Source of the DNA: Actinomycetes bacterium
GTDB lineage: Bacteria; Actinomycetota; Actinomycetes; Propionibacteriales; Nocardioidaceae
Direction of reading: 5' to 3'
NCBI GenBank assembly: GCA_023417775.1
Contig: JAEZEJ010000074.1
Coordinates: 1-39,778, forward strand
Length of the DNA stretch: 39,778 bases
Shown here: in pieces, positions 22,730-31,051 of the stretch
Layout of the letters: each line of letters opens with the position of its first letter
Position numbering within the stretch: position 1 is the stretch's first letter
Position numbers and translations under genes: made by a program
The notes under the pieces: generated by a model
Told to the model about the DNA's origin: nothing
The model's input: the letters and a program-made list of their open reading frames with translations, nothing else
Databases searched by the model: none

Positions 22730-24121
22730 ATGTCACTGCTCGCCGCCGAGACATCGGCCGTCTCCTTCGAGCCCTGGCAGGCCGTCCTCGTCATCGTGCT
22801 GTCGGCCTTCGCGGCCCTCATCGCCAATGCCGCGCTGGCGGTCTTCAACGACGGCGCCCGGCCGTTCCTCCTCGACTACATCCGCGGCACGTCGACGCGA
22901 CTCGCCACCGCGACCATCGTCTTCGGCCTGTCGGCCGGGTTCATCTTCGGTCTCGGTGCGCCCATGGCGCTCTCGACCGGCGTGCTCAACCCCTGGCTGG
23001 TCTTCCTGCCCGTCGAGATCCTGGGACTCCTGGCGCCGTGGCGCTGGCTCGCGGCCGTCGCCGGCGGCGCCTGGGGTGCTGTCTGCGTCTTCGGCCTGAA
23101 CGCCGCCAACTCGGCGGCCACCGCGCTGCCGATCGACTTCATCACCTCCCTGCAGCAGATCTCGACGCCGATCCTGTGGCTGTTCACGATCTTCCCGGTG
23201 CTGGCCATCACCCGTCAGTTCGGCCGCCTCAAGGGCGTGCTCACGCTCGTCGTCGAGATCGCCGCCATCCTGCTCTCGATGAACCTGTGGCCGGACCTGT
23301 TCGCCGGCTCGATCGCGATGGCGGTCGGCGTCATCATGCTGCTCGTGTTCGCGGTGACCCGGGACCGCACCACTCGACGCCGGGAGATGGCCGAGCTCGA
23401 GGGCAAGAGCGCGGAGGAGCAGCAGGCCTATGAGGCGCAGCGTGCCGCGACCGCCGAGGCATCGAACCAGCTCTTCGGTCCGAACGCGATCCGGCTGCGC
23501 AAGAACATCGTGTGGTTCGCGATCCTCGGCGGACTCGTGTGCATGCTCGCCGCGAGCGGCATCTTCGGCGGAGGCGAGGCGACCAGCTTCCTCGTGGCGG
23601 AGGGCTCCTATGCCGAGGCCGCACAGGTCGACTTCCTGCGGGCCTTCGGCTTCGTTCCGCTGATCGCGACGACGGCCCTCGCCTCGGGCGCCTACGCCAT
23701 GGCGGGCTTCACCTTCGTGTATCCGGTCGGCTACCTCACTCATATGTTCATCGACTCCTGGCCGCTGGCGCTCGCCGTCGCCTTCGTGCTCGGCGCGGTC
23801 ATCATGACGGTGGAGGTCTTCCTCCTCAGCGCCTTGGGCCGCTGGCTGCAGCACTGGCCGAGCGTCCGCGACGCCGCCGACCACATCCGCAACGCCATCA
23901 CCGAGTCCCTGTCGCTCGCGATCCTCGTCGGCTCGCTCATGGCGGGTCTGGCGATGGGCGGCGGCCTCGGTATCGCTCTGGTGGGCGGCCTGTACCTGCT
24001 CAACGAGTCGATGGGGCGCCCGGTCGTGCGGATGGCCGCCGGCCCGAGCGCCGTCATCGTCAGCGGCATCGCCTTGAACCTGCTCTATCTGGTGGGCCTC
24101 GTGGCGCCGGTGGCGACCTGA
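22730..24121 (+). CDS. yhfT: YhfT family multi-pass membrane protein
   Basis: The 463-residue protein has about eleven hydrophobic segments and a charged cytoplasmic loop around residues 205-255, rich in Glu, Arg and Gln. Distinctive pieces include NAALAVFNDGARPFLLDYIRG, NAANSAATALPIDF and GRPVVRMAAGPSAVIVSGI. It matches the YhfT family, presumed to be a transporter for the compound handled by the yhf enzymes; transport itself has not been shown to my knowledge. The stop shares one base with the ATG of the php gene. The protein would be in the cytoplasmic membrane. Confidence 0.88.
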   Translation: MSLLAAETSAVSFEPWQAVLVIVLSAFAALIANAALAVFNDGARPFLLDYIRGTSTRLATATIVFGLSAGFIFGLGAPMALSTGVLNPWLVFLPVEILGLLAPWRWLAAVAGGAWGAVCVFGLNAANSAATALPIDFITSLQQISTPILWLFTIFPVLAITRQFGRLKGVLTLVVEIAAILLSMNLWPDLFAGSIAMAVGVIMLLVFAVTRDRTTRRREMAELEGKSAEEQQAYEAQRAATAEASNQLFGPNAIRLRKNIVWFAILGGLVCMLAASGIFGGGEATSFLVAEGSYAEAAQVDFLRAFGFVPLIATTALASGAYAMAGFTFVYPVGYLTHMFIDSWPLALAVAFVLGAVIMTVEVFLLSALGRWLQHWPSVRDAADHIRNAITESLSLAILVGSLMAGLAMGGGLGIALVGGLYLLNESMGRPVVRMAAGPSAVIVSGIALNLLYLVGLVAPVAT

Positions 24122-25044
24122 TGCCGATCCGTACCGCGACCGGTCGACAGCTGCGACCGGAGGACGTCACCGGGAAGGTGCTGGCCCACGAGCACCTACG
24201 GCTCGACCTCCGCACCGAGGCCGATGCCGAGGCGACGCTGCACGACACCGCTGCGGTGACGAACGAGCTCTCCGATGCGCGCCGTGATCACGACCTCGGT
24301 CTGGTCGTCGACCTGACGTGCCGGGGGATGGGCGGCGATGCCCGGGTGGTCCGGCGGATCAGCGAGGACTCCGGCGTGGAGGTGGTCGTCGCGACCGGCT
24401 GGTACTACCAGCGATTCCATCCGCGCGGTGAGCCGGGAGCATCGGTCGAGGAGGCCGCCGAGACCCTCCTCGCCGACATCCGCGACGGGGTGGACGACGG
24501 CATCGTGCCCGGCGTGCTCGGCGAGATCGGCAGCCATGGTGAACACGCGAGCGATGCCGAACGCATCGGCCTGCGCGCCTCCGCGCGAGCCGCGGTCGAG
24601 AGCGGGCTGTCCCTCGGGACGCACGCGCACCTCGGGCAGGGGGCGCGCGAGCAGCTCGCGCTGCTGACCGGCGAGGGTCTCGCGCCGCATCGCATCTCCC
24701 TCGGCCACCAGGACCTGTGCGAGGACGGACGACAGCACCGGGAGCTGGCCGCCGAGGGGGCCTATGTCGCCTTCGACACCGTCGGCAAGACCGGCTATCA
24801 GAGTGACGAGCGGCGGGTGGAGCTGCTGCTGGAGCTCGTCGAGGCGGGCTTCGAGCGACACCTCCTGCTCAGCAACGACATCTCCCGGGACAGCTATCTC
24901 CGGGATCGCGGCGGACAGGGCTTCGGCCACGTCCTCGGCCCCTTCCGCCGGATGCTCATGGACCGCGGAGTGGGCGAGGACGTGCTCGATCTGATCTTTC
25001 GAGCCAATGCGCTGCGATGGCTCACCGGAAGCGAGGAACCATGA
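24121..25044 (+). CDS. php: Phosphotriesterase homology protein (Php/YhfV)
   Basis: The 307-residue protein is an amidohydrolase-superfamily TIM barrel of the phosphotriesterase group. Metal-binding and catalytic residues are in place: H23 and H25 (AHEHLRLD), E135 (LGEIGSHG, where true phosphotriesterases have a carboxylated lysine and Php has glutamate), H168 and H170 (GTHAHLG), H196 (GHQDL) and D253 (SNDISRD). E. coli Php lacks phosphotriesterase activity and its natural substrate is unknown; lactone or phosphoester hydrolysis is plausible. The ATG overlaps the yhfT stop. Confidence 0.93.
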   Translation: MPIRTATGRQLRPEDVTGKVLAHEHLRLDLRTEADAEATLHDTAAVTNELSDARRDHDLGLVVDLTCRGMGGDARVVRRISEDSGVEVVVATGWYYQRFHPRGEPGASVEEAAETLLADIRDGVDDGIVPGVLGEIGSHGEHASDAERIGLRASARAAVESGLSLGTHAHLGQGAREQLALLTGEGLAPHRISLGHQDLCEDGRQHRELAAEGAYVAFDTVGKTGYQSDERRVELLLELVEAGFERHLLLSNDISRDSYLRDRGGQGFGHVLGPFRRMLMDRGVGEDVLDLIFRANALRWLTGSEEP

Positions 25045-26153
25045 ATCGCCCTGTCCTGCCGATCACGACTCCGCTACCGGTCATCTCCGCCGCGCAGGCG
25101 GTCGACGCCCAGCAGCGTCTCGTCGCGGGCGTGGCCGAGCATCTCTCGGACGGCGCGGTCTTCCGCGCCGATGCCGGAGTCGTGCCGGCCCTGGGGCAGC
25201 CGGAGACCACGCGCCGCGTGGAGCGCGTGCTCGCGCAGGCCTTCGAGGTCGATGACGCCTGTCTCGTCCAGGGCGCCGGCACGGGGGCCATCCGGGCCGC
25301 GCTGTCGGCGGGCCCGTGGGCCGAGGGGCGACGTCGGCTGATCGTCCACGATGCGCCGGACTACTCCACGACGGCCACCACGTTCCGGGACGGTCTCGTC
25401 GAGTGCGTCCGGGTCGATTTCGAGGACCTCGAGGCGGTGCGACGGGTGATCGAGGGGGAGCCGACCGCGTGGGTCTACGTGCAGCACACGCGGCAGCGTC
25501 TCGCGGACGCGCACCAGCCCGCCGATGTGATCGCCCTGGCATCGGCAGCGGGTCGCCGGACGATCGTGGACGACAACTACGCGGTCTTCCGCGCGCCGCG
25601 GATCGGCACCGAGCTCGGCGCGGACGTCTCCGCCTTCTCGCTGTTCAAGCTGCACGGTCCCGAGGGCGTCGGAGTCGTGCTCGGGGCGGGCGACGTGATC
25701 GACCGGGTACGCCACGCCAACTACTCCGGCGGGGGACAGGTCCAAGGGCACCAGGCGCTCTCCGCGCTCCAGGCGCTGGTCATGGTGCCGCTCAACTGGG
25801 CGGCTCAGGCGGAGGCCTCCGTCGAGCTCGCCCGTGCATTGAGCGCCGGTGCGGTCGACGGCATCGTCGACGCCCGCCTGGCCAATGTGCAGGACCTGTG
25901 CGTCATCGCCCTGCTCGACGAGCCGGTCGCCGAGCAACTGCCGCGGTGGGCCGCGAGCCAGGGCGCAGCGCCCTTCCCGGTCGGGTCGAACTCCCGCTAC
26001 GAGATCACGCCGCTCGTCTACCGTCTCTCGTCGTCCACGCTCGAAGCACAGCCGGAGCTGCGCGAATGGGCGGTGCGGGTCAATCCCATGCGCGCTGGAG
26101 CGAGACTCACCGCCGACCTGCTGCGGCGGGCTCTGGCAGAGAGGAGTGCGTGA
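25041..26153 (+). CDS. yhfS: YhfS family PLP-dependent aminotransferase-like protein
   Basis: The 370-residue protein has the fold type I PLP enzyme pattern: a glycine-rich phosphate-binding turn VQGAGTGAIRAAL (residues 77-89), the cofactor-ring aspartate in TIVDDNYAVF (D177 or D178) and the likely Schiff-base lysine K203 in SAFSLFKLHGPEGVG. It corresponds to E. coli YhfS, sometimes described as a cystathionine-gamma-synthase-like or aminotransferase-like protein of unknown substrate. The ATG at 25041 overlaps the php stop. The in-frame codons before it lie within php and are rejected. Confidence 0.9.
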   Translation: MNRPVLPITTPLPVISAAQAVDAQQRLVAGVAEHLSDGAVFRADAGVVPALGQPETTRRVERVLAQAFEVDDACLVQGAGTGAIRAALSAGPWAEGRRRLIVHDAPDYSTTATTFRDGLVECVRVDFEDLEAVRRVIEGEPTAWVYVQHTRQRLADAHQPADVIALASAAGRRTIVDDNYAVFRAPRIGTELGADVSAFSLFKLHGPEGVGVVLGAGDVIDRVRHANYSGGGQVQGHQALSALQALVMVPLNWAAQAEASVELARALSAGAVDGIVDARLANVQDLCVIALLDEPVAEQLPRWAASQGAAPFPVGSNSRYEITPLVYRLSSSTLEAQPELREWAVRVNPMRAGARLTADLLRRALAERSA

Positions 26154-27317
26154 GTGTTCCTGCCCACCACGCAGCGCCGCAATCCCGCGCTGATCGATGC
26201 GGCGATCACCCTGCACCAGGACGGCGTGATCGAACCCGACACCTATGTCATCGACCGTGACGCGGTGGCGCGCAATGCCGCCGCGCTCGCCGCCGCCGGA
26301 CGGGAGCACGGGGTCGATCTCTGGTTCGTCGCCAAGCAGTACGGCCGCAATCCGCTGGTGAGCGCCACGGTGTCCGAGCACATCGAGTCCGCGACCGCGA
26401 TCGACCATCGCGAGGCGCAGACCCTCGTCGAGGCCGGCGTGCGACTCGCGAATCTCGGGCACCTGGTCCAGGTCCCGGTGCGACGGCTGCCGGCGATGCT
26501 GGAAGCCGATCCGGCCCACGTGACGGTCACGGATACGGAGAATCTGCGCGCCGTGGCCGCCGCCGCGGCGGCGGGAGGACGCACGCAGCGGCTGCTCCTC
26601 AAGATCCGAGGGGCCGAGAGCGTCACCTTCCCGGGACAGGACGGCGGCTTCGAGCTCGACGAGATCGAGGACGCGCTGGCCCTGGCACGTGACCTCGGCG
26701 GTATCGAGATCGCCGGTGTCACCGGATTCCCGTGTATCAGCTTCGACGAGTCAGCCGGACGTCCCGCCCCCACGGCCACGTACCCGCGGGTCGCCGAGGC
26801 GGCGGAGATCCTGCGGGGTCACGGCGTCGATCCGCTGCTGTCGCTGCCCAGCCACACGAGTGTCAGCACGATCGCGCAGATCGCCGCCCTCGGCGGTCAC
26901 GTCGGTGAGCCGGGACATGCGCTGACGGGGACGACTCCCGAGCACGCGGTGCGTGACGACCTCGTCGAGCAGCCGGCTCTCGTGTACGTGTCGGAGATCG
27001 CTCAGCTGGGATCAGCGCCGAGCGTCTTCGGGGGCGGCTTCTACTCCCGAGGGCATGCCCGGCGGATGACCGTGCAGACCGATCACGGGCCGCGGGCAGC
27101 GACCTTGCGCAAGACCTCCTCGGCGAGCATCGACTACTACCGCCGGTTCGACTGGGACGAGGATGGACCGCGCGCGGGCATCGGCGACACGGCCGTCATG
27201 GCTTTCCGCACCCAGATCTTCGTCACCCGATCAAAGGTCGCGGTGGTCTCGGGCGTCGGGACGGACGCTCCTCGGGTGGACGGCGTGTTCGACGCGCAGG
27301 GCCGGAGGCTCCGATGA
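26154..27317 (+). CDS. yhfX: YhfX family PLP enzyme (alanine racemase-like barrel)
   Basis: The 387-residue protein resembles fold type III PLP enzymes such as alanine racemase and D-threonine aldolase. The probable PLP lysine is K61 in LWFVAKQYGRNPLV, followed by barrel strands with LANLGHLVQVP and SLPSHTSVS. It matches E. coli YhfX, a predicted amino-acid racemase or related lyase with unknown substrate. It starts with a GTG immediately after the yhfS stop. With YhfS it gives the operon two different PLP enzymes, pointing to an amino-acid or amino-sugar moiety in the substrate. Confidence 0.9.
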   Translation: MFLPTTQRRNPALIDAAITLHQDGVIEPDTYVIDRDAVARNAAALAAAGREHGVDLWFVAKQYGRNPLVSATVSEHIESATAIDHREAQTLVEAGVRLANLGHLVQVPVRRLPAMLEADPAHVTVTDTENLRAVAAAAAAGGRTQRLLLKIRGAESVTFPGQDGGFELDEIEDALALARDLGGIEIAGVTGFPCISFDESAGRPAPTATYPRVAEAAEILRGHGVDPLLSLPSHTSVSTIAQIAALGGHVGEPGHALTGTTPEHAVRDDLVEQPALVYVSEIAQLGSAPSVFGGGFYSRGHARRMTVQTDHGPRAATLRKTSSASIDYYRRFDWDEDGPRAGIGDTAVMAFRTQIFVTRSKVAVVSGVGTDAPRVDGVFDAQGRRLR

Positions 27318-28573
27318 CCGGGCGATCAGCCACCGTCGTGGTGATCGACGGCCTCGGGATCGGCGCGATGCCCGATGCCGGAGCACTGCGCATCGACGAT
27401 GCCGGGGCGGACACGCTCGGTGCCCTCACCACCTGGTCGCGTCGTGAGCGTGGCAGGGAGCTGCGGGTTCCGTGGCTGAGTCGTCTGGGCCTCGGATCCG
27501 TACGACCGGATCTCGTCGGCGATCTCAGTGCAGCGGCCCAGGGAAAGTCCCTCGAGGCGGTCGGACGCCGCAGTGCCCTGGGCTACCCGGGCGCGGACTC
27601 CTTCGCCGGTCACCAGACCCTCATGGGCGCCGACATGTCCCATGTCGTGCTCTGTCTCCTGGCCGAGCGGATCGACACCGTCGCCGATGCGCTGAGGACG
27701 GCCGGGCACCGGGTCGAGCTCCTCGACGGACTGCCGTTGCTGGTGGTCGACGGTGTGGCTCTCGTACACGACAACCTCGAAGCCGACCCCGGGCTCAACT
27801 GGAATGTCTCCTGTCGGCTGACCGATCTGCCCTTCGACGATATCGTCGCGATCGCACGGATCGTGCGATCGGTGGCCCCCGTGGCACGTGTGATCGCCGT
27901 CGGCGGTCACACCGACCGTCCGCTCACCGAGGCCGTCCGCGAAGGGGCGGACGGTGCGGTCGGGATGGACACCCCCGCCAGCGGGCTCTACCAGCACGAT
28001 GGACTCGAGGTGCTGCACCTCGGGGCCGATGTCGACCATGCGCGGCAACTGCACGAGGTGGCCGCCCGGGAGGGGATACGCGTCACCCTCGTCGGCAAGG
28101 CCGCCGATCTGCTGGTGGGCGCCTCGGACGTGCGTCGCGAGCCTGCGGTCGAGACCTCGACGATCATGGACGCCGTGCTCGAGGGCACCGGCGAGGGGCT
28201 GGTCGTGGCCAACGTGCAGCAGACCGATCTGGCCGGTCATTCACAGGATCCCGGTACCTACGCCGACCTGCTCGAGTATGTCGACCGCCGCATGGGAGAG
28301 GTGGTCGCACGCCTCGGACCTGAAGACCTGCTGGTCGTCACCGCCGACCATGGCAACGACCCGTCCATCGGCCACCCCTTCCACACCCGTGAATGGGTGC
28401 CCGTGCTGGCCTGCCGCGGCGATGCCGGCATCCGGCCCGACCGGTCCGCCGGACACGAGCTGGCCTCTCTGGCCGATGTCGGCGCCGGCGTCGGCCGCTG
28501 GCTCGGCCTTCCCGAGGTCCTGGCGGTCGGCGACCCCACTGATCTGCTGCTAACTGAGGAGAATCCCCGATGA
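27314..28573 (+). CDS. yhfW: YhfW family phosphopentomutase-like metalloenzyme
   Basis: The 419-residue protein belongs to the alkaline-phosphatase superfamily next to phosphopentomutase. The first metal site is D12 in VVIDGLGIGAMPDAG. Other metal ligands appear in QQTDLAGHSQDP and in VTADHGNDPSIGHPFHTREWVPVL. The nucleophile is expected near YPGADSFAGHQTLMGAD. Phosphopentomutase moves phosphate between C1 and C5 of ribose; YhfW family members are predicted mutases of unproven specificity. A four-base ATGA overlap couples it to yhfX, and another couples it to the SIS gene. Confidence 0.9.
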   Translation: MTGRSATVVVIDGLGIGAMPDAGALRIDDAGADTLGALTTWSRRERGRELRVPWLSRLGLGSVRPDLVGDLSAAAQGKSLEAVGRRSALGYPGADSFAGHQTLMGADMSHVVLCLLAERIDTVADALRTAGHRVELLDGLPLLVVDGVALVHDNLEADPGLNWNVSCRLTDLPFDDIVAIARIVRSVAPVARVIAVGGHTDRPLTEAVREGADGAVGMDTPASGLYQHDGLEVLHLGADVDHARQLHEVAAREGIRVTLVGKAADLLVGASDVRREPAVETSTIMDAVLEGTGEGLVVANVQQTDLAGHSQDPGTYADLLEYVDRRMGEVVARLGPEDLLVVTADHGNDPSIGHPFHTREWVPVLACRGDAGIRPDRSAGHELASLADVGAGVGRWLGLPEVLAVGDPTDLLLTEENPR

Positions 28574-29595
28574 CCGTGCTCGGCCGCCAGATGAGCCTGG
28601 AGATGGACGCGCAGCCCGAGGCGCTGGCGCGGATCGCCGGCCGCTTCGACTCGATCGTGGGGGAGCTGGCCGGACAGGGAGCGGCCTCACGTCACGGCCT
28701 CGCCGTCGTGGCCCGGGGCTCGAGCGACAATGCGGCCCGGGTGGCCTCCTATGCGGCTCAGGCGCGCGGGGGCCGCCCGGTCAGCCTGCTGACTCCGAGC
28801 GTGTACACCGCTTACGGTCAGCGACCGGATGCGTACGGGGCGTGGCTCGTCCTGGCGCTGTCGCAGTCGGGGCGTACCCCGGAGATCGTCGACCTGGCGG
28901 CATCCTGCCGCGAGACGGGTGCCCTGGTCGTCGGCGTCACCAATGACGGCGACTCACCTCTCGCCGCGACGAGCGATGTGCCGGTAGTGCTCGGTGTGGG
29001 GGAGGAGAAGGCCGTGCCGGCCACCAAGACGGTCACCGCGCAGATGCTGGCGGGACTCGCGGTCGCCAACGCCCTCGGCGGCCCCAGGCTCGGCGAGGAG
29101 GAACTCGATGCCTTGGCCGGTCAGGTGCGCGAGGTGCTCGACGATGCCGACCCGATCCGCCGCCTCGGTGAGGAGCTCGCCGACTCGCCGGCGCTGGCGC
29201 TGGTGGGCCGAGGCTTCTGCGATGCCGCCGCCTTCGAGTCCGCGCTCAAGCTCCAGGAGACCGCCGGGATCGCGGCCCACGGATTCTCCACGGCGGACTT
29301 CCGCCACGGTCCCGTCCATCTCGCGCACGCGGGCGTCCCGGTCGTCGGGTTCGCGGGCGACGGGCCGGCCGACGATGACACGAGAGATCTGATCGCCTCG
29401 CTGCGGTCCGCGGGCAGGTCGGCCTGGCTCGTCGGCACGGGAGATGCCGCCGTCGGACTCCCGGCGGCGTCTCCCGAGCTGACCGCCATCCTGGCGACCG
29501 TCCGAGGGCAGCAGCTGGCGCTGGCGATCTCACGCGCCCGTGGAGTCGACCCGGATCAGCCCGAGGGGCTGTCCAAGGTCACTCCGACGGTCTGA
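28570..29595 (+). CDS. Double-SIS-domain protein, GlmS/FrlB/AgaS-like sugar-phosphate isomerase or deglycase
   Basis: The 341-residue protein has two SIS domains and no glutaminase domain, so it is not a complete GlmS. The first SIS domain has VARGSSDNAARVASY and the sugar-phosphate loop SQSGRTPEI (98-106). The interdomain region has EEKAVPATKTVTAQM (145-159), like the GlmS isomerase loop. The second domain ends in DFRHGPVHLAH. Relatives include fructoselysine-6-phosphate deglycase, glucoselysine deglycase and galactosamine-6-phosphate deaminase/isomerase. It is the last gene of the yhf operon and, as far as I recall, is not part of the E. coli set. Its presence suggests a phosphorylated sugar-amine intermediate (inference). 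Confidence 0.9.
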   Translation: MTVLGRQMSLEMDAQPEALARIAGRFDSIVGELAGQGAASRHGLAVVARGSSDNAARVASYAAQARGGRPVSLLTPSVYTAYGQRPDAYGAWLVLALSQSGRTPEIVDLAASCRETGALVVGVTNDGDSPLAATSDVPVVLGVGEEKAVPATKTVTAQMLAGLAVANALGGPRLGEEELDALAGQVREVLDDADPIRRLGEELADSPALALVGRGFCDAAAFESALKLQETAGIAAHGFSTADFRHGPVHLAHAGVPVVGFAGDGPADDDTRDLIASLRSAGRSAWLVGTGDAAVGLPAASPELTAILATVRGQQLALAISRARGVDPDQPEGLSKVTPTV

Positions 29596-29598
29596 GCC

Positions 29599-31035
29599 TC
29601 AGCTCGTCGCGCGCAGCTGTTCGCGCGCGACCCTCTCCACCGACTCGGCCACGCGGTGGTGCACCTCGGGATGGAAGACGCTCGGCACGATGTAGTCGGC
29701 ATTGAGCTCCTCGTCCTCGACGCAGGCGGCGATGGCCTCGGCGGCGGCGATGAGGACAGGCACGTCGATATCGTGCGCGTGGGCGTCCAGCAGGCCGCGG
29801 AAGATCCCGGGGAAGGCGAGGACATTGTTGATCTGGTTCGGATAGTCCGAGCGCCCGGTCGCCACGACCGTGGCGTGCTCGCGGGCGAGCGCGGGGTCGA
29901 TCTCGGGATCGGGATTGGCGAGCGCGAAGACCACGGCGCCCTCGGCCATCTGCGCGACATCGTCGGCGTCGATCAGCCCGGGCGCCGATACGCCGATGAA
30001 CACATCGGCTCCGGGCAGAGCCTCGTGCAGAGCGCCGGTGAGGTGGCGTGGGTTGGTGTTCTCGCCGATCCATTTCAGGGTTGGGTCGGTGTCTCCTCGG
30101 TCGGTCGAGACGATCCCGTCGACATCGCAGACGACGACATCGCGCAGACCCGCGCCGAGCAGCAGACGCAGGATGGCCGTTCCGGCCGCGCCGGCACCGA
30201 CGAGGACGACACGGACCTCGTCGAGCGACTTCTCCACGACGCGCAGGGCATTGCGCAGGGCGGCGAGCACGACGATCGCGGTGCCGTGCTGGTCGTCGTG
30301 GAAGACGGGGATGTCGAGGCGTTCGCGCAGGCGCTTCTCGATCTCGAAGCATCGCGGCGCGGAGATGTCCTCCAGGTTGATCCCCGCGAAGCCCGGAGCG
30401 ACGGCCGCGACGGTCTCCACGATCGCATCGATGTCCTGGGTGTCGAGGCACAGCGGCCATGCGTCGATGCTGCCGAAGGTCTTGAACAGCGCCGCCTTGC
30501 CCTCCATCACCGGGAGCGCGGCGTGCGGTCCGATATTGCCGAGCCCGAGCACGGCCGAGCCATCGGTCACGACGGCGACGCTGTTCCGCTTCACCGTCAG
30601 CCGGCGGGCGTCCTCGCGGTCGGCGGCGATCGCCTGACAGATGCGCGCGACGCCGGGCGTGTAGACCATCGACAGATCGTCGCGATTGCGCAGCGGGTGC
30701 TTCGAGGCGGTCTCGATGACGCCGCCGAGGTGCATGAGGAAGGTGCGATCCGAGACCTTCTTCACATCGACATCGGGGATCTCGCGGAGGGCCTCGACGA
30801 TGCGATCGGCATGCGCGGTATCGCCGGCGGCGATCGTGAGGTCGATGCGGAGCGCATCGGAGCGTGATGCCGCGACATCGAGCGCGGTGACGATGCCGCC
30901 GGCCGACTCGACGGTCGTCGTGAGGTGGCTGACTGCCGTTCCGCCCGGGGGCACCTCGAGGCGAACGGTGATCGAGTGGGAGATATTGGGGGACGGGGTC
31001 ATGCCGACCGCGCTGTCCGTCGTCGAGTGACTCAC
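29599..31035 (-). CDS. NAD(P)-dependent malic enzyme with N-terminal ACT domain
   Basis: Malic enzyme oxidatively decarboxylates malate to pyruvate. The 478-residue protein has an N-terminal ACT-like regulatory domain (about residues 20-95), the catalytic YTPGVA motif, the KTFGSIDAWP segment, the metal-binding FHDDQHGTA stretch and the nucleotide loop VLVGAGAAGTAILRL. The GTG at 31035 is chosen because TAAAAA lies six bases upstream on the minus strand. An ATG at 31002 is an alternative that would shorten the N-terminus by eleven residues. Only three bases separate its stop from the convergent SIS gene, and only 16 bases separate its start from the divergent MFS gene. Confidence 0.93.
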   Translation of the reverse strand: MSHSTTDSAVGMTPSPNISHSITVRLEVPPGGTAVSHLTTTVESAGGIVTALDVAASRSDALRIDLTIAAGDTAHADRIVEALREIPDVDVKKVSDRTFLMHLGGVIETASKHPLRNRDDLSMVYTPGVARICQAIAADREDARRLTVKRNSVAVVTDGSAVLGLGNIGPHAALPVMEGKAALFKTFGSIDAWPLCLDTQDIDAIVETVAAVAPGFAGINLEDISAPRCFEIEKRLRERLDIPVFHDDQHGTAIVVLAALRNALRVVEKSLDEVRVVLVGAGAAGTAILRLLLGAGLRDVVVCDVDGIVSTDRGDTDPTLKWIGENTNPRHLTGALHEALPGADVFIGVSAPGLIDADDVAQMAEGAVVFALANPDPEIDPALAREHATVVATGRSDYPNQINNVLAFPGIFRGLLDAHAHDIDVPVLIAAAEAIAACVEDEELNADYIVPSVFHPEVHHRVAESVERVAREQLRATS

Positions 31036-31051
31036 CCGCCTTTTTTACGCG

